Source: Adiantum capillus-veneris
Lineage: Eukaryota > Streptophyta > Polypodiopsida > Polypodiales > Pteridaceae
Reading direction: 5' to 3'
Length of the DNA: 64,000 nucleotides
NCBI GenBank assembly: GCA_014529385.2
Contig: CM043971.1
Coordinates: 84,981,340 to 85,045,339 of the forward strand
How positions within the stretch are numbered: the first letter of the stretch is position 1; each line of letters opens with the position of its first letter. The notes under the pieces were generated by a model. That model was not told the origin of the DNA and ran no database searches. It saw only the letters and a program-made list of their open reading frames with translations. A program made the translations under genes and the position numbers. Of this stretch, positions 60,781-64,000 are shown piece by piece.

Positions 60781-62768
60781 CATTCCCGAAGGTTCCTGCA
60801 CTTGGCTCTGCAACACTGTTTCTTCGGACAGTGCTCGGCGTGCTCGGTTGCAGAGTCTCTTCACCGTCCGCTTCTTCGCCACAGCAGTAGACACAGATGG
60901 AGTCCGCCACAGAGGGACTCATCCGAAGCCCCCTCGCCCGACCCCGCTGAGCCCACCATTCGACTTGCTCTATCGCCGACAGAGCAAGCGAGCCTTGCCG
61001 CTGAGGTTTAGCGTTTGAAGGCGACTTTGGTCATCTGCAAAATTCTCGACACCTGTCCTAGCAGAGGAGAGCTGCGAGACCTTCTCCAGGCCCGCCTTCT
61101 CGCAGAGGTGGGCAAGATCTTGGATGTCCAGATTCTCAGACGGGGGTACTACCAGATCGAGTTCGAGACCTCCGAGATGGCTTCCAAGGTCATAGCTATG
61201 AGTCCACTGGCCATTCGAGCATCACGCGCCCACTTTCGACAGTGGCGACATGGTTTTGACCCGACTTCGGATGTGCTAGTAGAGGAGGCAGACATCCCCA
61301 TCTCAGTCTGCTTTCTGGGTTTACGGAGGGAGTACCTACCACTTCTCTCCAGGATTGGCTCCGCCATCGGGACTGTCCTGGAGTCAACTCGTACGGCAGC
61401 ATCAGTAGCTGCCAAGGCGGCTGGCATCCCCTCAGTTCGAGTTTTGGTCAGAGATACCCACACGCTCCCGAAGGTCATCCTTCTGCCTCGGGTGAGTGGA
61501 GGTTGGTTTAGACAGAGTGTGGAGTACTAGGGTCTCCCGAACCAGTGCTTCATTTGCAGACAGATGGGACACCTAGCGAAGGTCTGTCCACGGAGGAGGC
61601 CACGACCTGCACCTCAGCCTCAGCCTCAGCCCCAGCCTGCCAAGGCTGGGCCGCAGCCACAGCCAGCGGCGCAGCGCACAGATTCAGAGCCACCCTCCGA
61701 GCCTGGGGCTCCAGCGGAGGAGGGGTGGCAGCAGGCCCGTGGCCGTCGACGCCAAGGGCCACAGCGACAGCCTGGCACTCAGAGTGGCCCTCAGGTGCCT
61801 ACTCAGCAGTAGTGGTTCCCACGGGGAACCGCTTTGGTCCTCTTGAGCAGGAGGAGCCCCCTACACCAACCTCCACCTCCGATTCACCCTCGCCAGCCGC
61901 CCCCCCTTCAGAGTTCCCCTCCTCCTCCTCATCCTCCCCCCTGCCCTCTGCTCCCATCCACTCCCCACCTCGCCCCTCTACCTCTGTCGCCCCACCCCGC
62001 TTTCCCCCCCCGCCTGCTCCAGTTCCACAGTCAACTCAGGAGACTGGTCCCTCGCCGGCGGCTAGGAGATCTCTTGGCAGCGCCTTTGCCACGAGTCGCC
62101 TAGCGAGAGAGGGTCAGCCCTTCTTGCAGCCCCCTCTGCAGATTCAGACATCTTCCCTTGCAGCTATCCCTCGTGGTTTGACGAGCATTGACCTCCGACG
62201 CCGCTGGCATTTCTTCGACTACGGGTTCACTCGCTTTCTCGGTGATTCCGCAGCAGACCACGAGGCAGCCTGCTTCAGGGTCCATGCTTTGTTCCTCGCC
62301 GCTAGGGGGACAGAGGCCTTGGACTCAGCGGTTGGTTTCTCCTTCCCCCTCTGTGGTAGGACCGAGACAGAGTGATCCCTCAACTTAGTGGTGGGATGGT
62401 TGCATACACAGGTTCTCGAGTTCTCTCACCACATGGGAGAACTTGGAGTTACAGATTTGCTGCAGACTTTGTGGCCACTGGCCAAGTTTGCGGTGACACC
62501 CCCAGACTCAGCAGGATGTAGGCACATTGTGGTGTACTTTTTTGCTGATACGCTGTGTTTGCCTTGCTATGTATACATTCATGAGGACTCCTGGACAGAG
62601 GAGGTTGCTTTATGCACGGCTCGCTCTGCTTGGGCTTGGGCTAGGCACTCACTACAGTCTCGCCTATCTAGAGGACGCTCGGATGCGGATTACTCCCCAT
62701 CCAAGCCAGCCTCGAAGATAGCCCGTCTTGCTGCTGCGGCAGCATCTATTCTCTCTCGCTCCCCATGA
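60780..62768 (+). pseudogene. LINE-2 ORF1 protein (RNA-binding, CCHC knuckle)
   Basis: The frame holds a domain like plant DUF4283 (RLKATLVICKILDTCPSRGE, QILRRGYYQIEF) at about 61012-61500 and a CCHC knuckle, CFICRQMGHLAKVCP (about 61549-61593). A Gln/Pro-rich stretch (61594-61812) follows, then in a second frame a Ser/Pro-rich stretch (61820-62100) and a conserved C-terminal part (62160-62768). Stops at 61009 and 61528 (both TAG where CAG would give Gln), a frame change near 61805 and a TGA at 62373 interrupt it. The true start is unclear. The frame ends with TGA at 62766-62768, overlapping ORF2. Confidence 0.7.
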
Positions 62769-64000
62769 GGATCGTCTCGTGGAACGTGCAGGGACTAGGT
62801 GGGCCCCAGTTTCAGCGACAACGGGGCCGGTTGCGTCAGGAGCTTCAACGTTGCCTTGTGGGAGGAGAGATTGATCTCCTTATGCTTCAAGAGCACCATC
62901 TGTCTGAGAGCCGCATTCGGCGATGTGGTCAAATTTTGCGTGGACGATATAATACTTTTGGTCAGCTGCTTTTGGACCTGGAGGCATCCAGGGTGGGGTA
63001 TGTATGACTATTGCGGACTCATTGCAGCAGGCCATTGTGGGCAGAGGGATTATTGTGTCAGGCAGGGCTTAGTGGATTACTATGCAGGTTCAGGGTGGCC
63101 TTGTGGGCTTCCTGAACATCTATGCGCCCAATGTGGCGAGTGCTTGTGCAGAGTTTTGGTCACAGATTGTTGAGTCTTTGCCACAGGCTGACCATTGGTG
63201 TGTAGGAGGGGACTTCAACATGTTGGAGGACCCTTCTGACAGGATTGGAGGCAGCCATGTTACTGTGCATGGAGTCGAGTTAGCAGCTTGGGAGAGGTTG
63301 TGTATGACTTTGAGGGTCTCAGATACATGGCAGCACTCTTGCTTTGTGAGGCCTCCAGAGAGTCTTGCCTTCTCTAGATCGGACCGCAGAGTGGGAGGAG
63401 TGAATCTATCGTGGATAGATCGCTTCTACACTAGTGACCACTTCAGTGACTTGGGGGGATCAGTGGGCATCCTGGTAGGGACATCCTTCTCGGACCATGC
63501 ACCAGTGATCCTCACAGTGGCAGACAGGCAGAGGAGTGGGAGCACGATGCTTCGCATCCCAGAGCGGGTCTTGTTGGACTCAGCACTCAGATAGAGGGTA
63601 GAGGCTCTCTGGACAGAGGGCATGGACAGCCAGGCTCTACCTGCAGACAGAGTGGCCTTAGGCCTAGCTCAACTTAGACACTTTTTTCTCCAGGAGTCTC
63701 TGGCTCGACGGGCTGCAGCGAGAGAGGAGGAGCAGCGTCTCAGACGAGGCATTGCTTCACTACAAAGGATGCAGGAGCAGCATCCAGACAGACCATGGTT
63801 GGAGGAGCAGTTACAGCAGGCTCGACAGGAGCTTGCTTGCACAGAGGAGAGGCGTCATGAGTTTCCCTTTCACCGACAGGCATCTCAATGGACTCAGGTG
63901 GGTGACACAGTGACTGGTGCTTTTTTTGAGACAGTGGGACCTCGGCACTCGCATGCCAAGGTCAATCAGTTGAGGAGACCCGATGGGTCAGTTGTTTGTG
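62765..64000 (+). pseudogene. LINE-2 ORF2: AP-like endonuclease and linker (partial)
   Basis: ORF2 starts at ATG 62765 with MRIVSWNVQGLGGPQ. The endonuclease signatures follow: Asn in SWNVQGL, Glu in LMLQEHHL, GGDFNML (about 63208-63228), WIDRFY and SFSDHAPV (about 63487-63510). A frame change near 62993 and a stop at about 63069 break the first third; 63082-63594 is open, then a stop at about 63592. The linker to the RT (63600-64000) contains FFLQESLARRAAAREEEQRL. RT would be beyond the window. Confidence 0.8.

Larger units (their letters stand above)
60430..64000 (+). mobile_element. LINE-2, non-LTR retrotransposon running off the window
   Basis: ORF1 with a CCHC knuckle and Pro-rich tail is followed, with overlap, by ORF2, which starts with an AP-like endonuclease. 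The window ends between endonuclease and RT. It is a different family from LINE-1. The 5' edge is not defined. Confidence 0.8.

Overview
The window looks like nuclear DNA from a land plant with a large, repeat-filled genome. The evidence is LTR retrotransposons primed by initiator-tRNA-Met sites, non-LTR LINEs, long dinucleotide arrays and one split plant gene with GT-AG introns. That gene, on the minus strand at 50549-51744, encodes the C-terminal half of FLU, the plastid regulator of tetrapyrrole synthesis. I cannot fix the species. A fern, lycophyte or gymnosperm would fit the repeat load, but that is inference.

Positions 1-26460 are a three-level nest. The outermost and oldest layer is a Ty3/gypsy element of Tat/Athila-like type (GypA; gag and protease at 1-3540, RT to integrase and a 3' ORF at 22294-26450). 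A Ty1/copia element (CopA, LTRs 3541-3769 and 22068-22293) sits inside its polyprotein, and excluding it together with one target-site copy leaves the GypA frame continuous. CopA is in turn split by a truncated minus-strand chromovirus (GypB-inv, 4684-8506) and by a complete plus-strand chromovirus (GypB, 11197-21849, target duplication TGCCT). GypB carries an extra partial LTR, a duplicated piece of CopA and a third LTR.

Positions 26460-38017 hold a head-to-tail run of GypA relatives: LTR-like blocks, roughly 1.3-kb leaders that carry regularly spaced palindromes, coiled-coil ORF1 remnants, an internal deletion joining ORF1 to the integrase zinc finger, a hairpin mini-element in a TA array and a dense microsatellite cluster. 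At 38018-40842 a second, internally deleted CopA copy lies on the minus strand (target duplication TAAAT). Positions 40848-50500 hold two older minus-strand copia remnants, several short tandem duplications and long stretches in which I recognise nothing.

The FLU exons (50549-51744) are followed by CT arrays and C-rich DNA. Three fragments of one LINE family (about 52.7-57.6, 58.1-59.1 and 59.1-59.6 kb) and a second LINE (60.5 kb to the window end) fill the rest. In the second LINE the ORF1 stop overlaps the ORF2 start.

No retroelement here looks active. Nearly all carry stops or frameshifts, and four catalytic acidic residues in four separate elements are lost by apparent G-to-A changes, as expected from decay of methylated DNA. 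FLU is the only host gene I can support.
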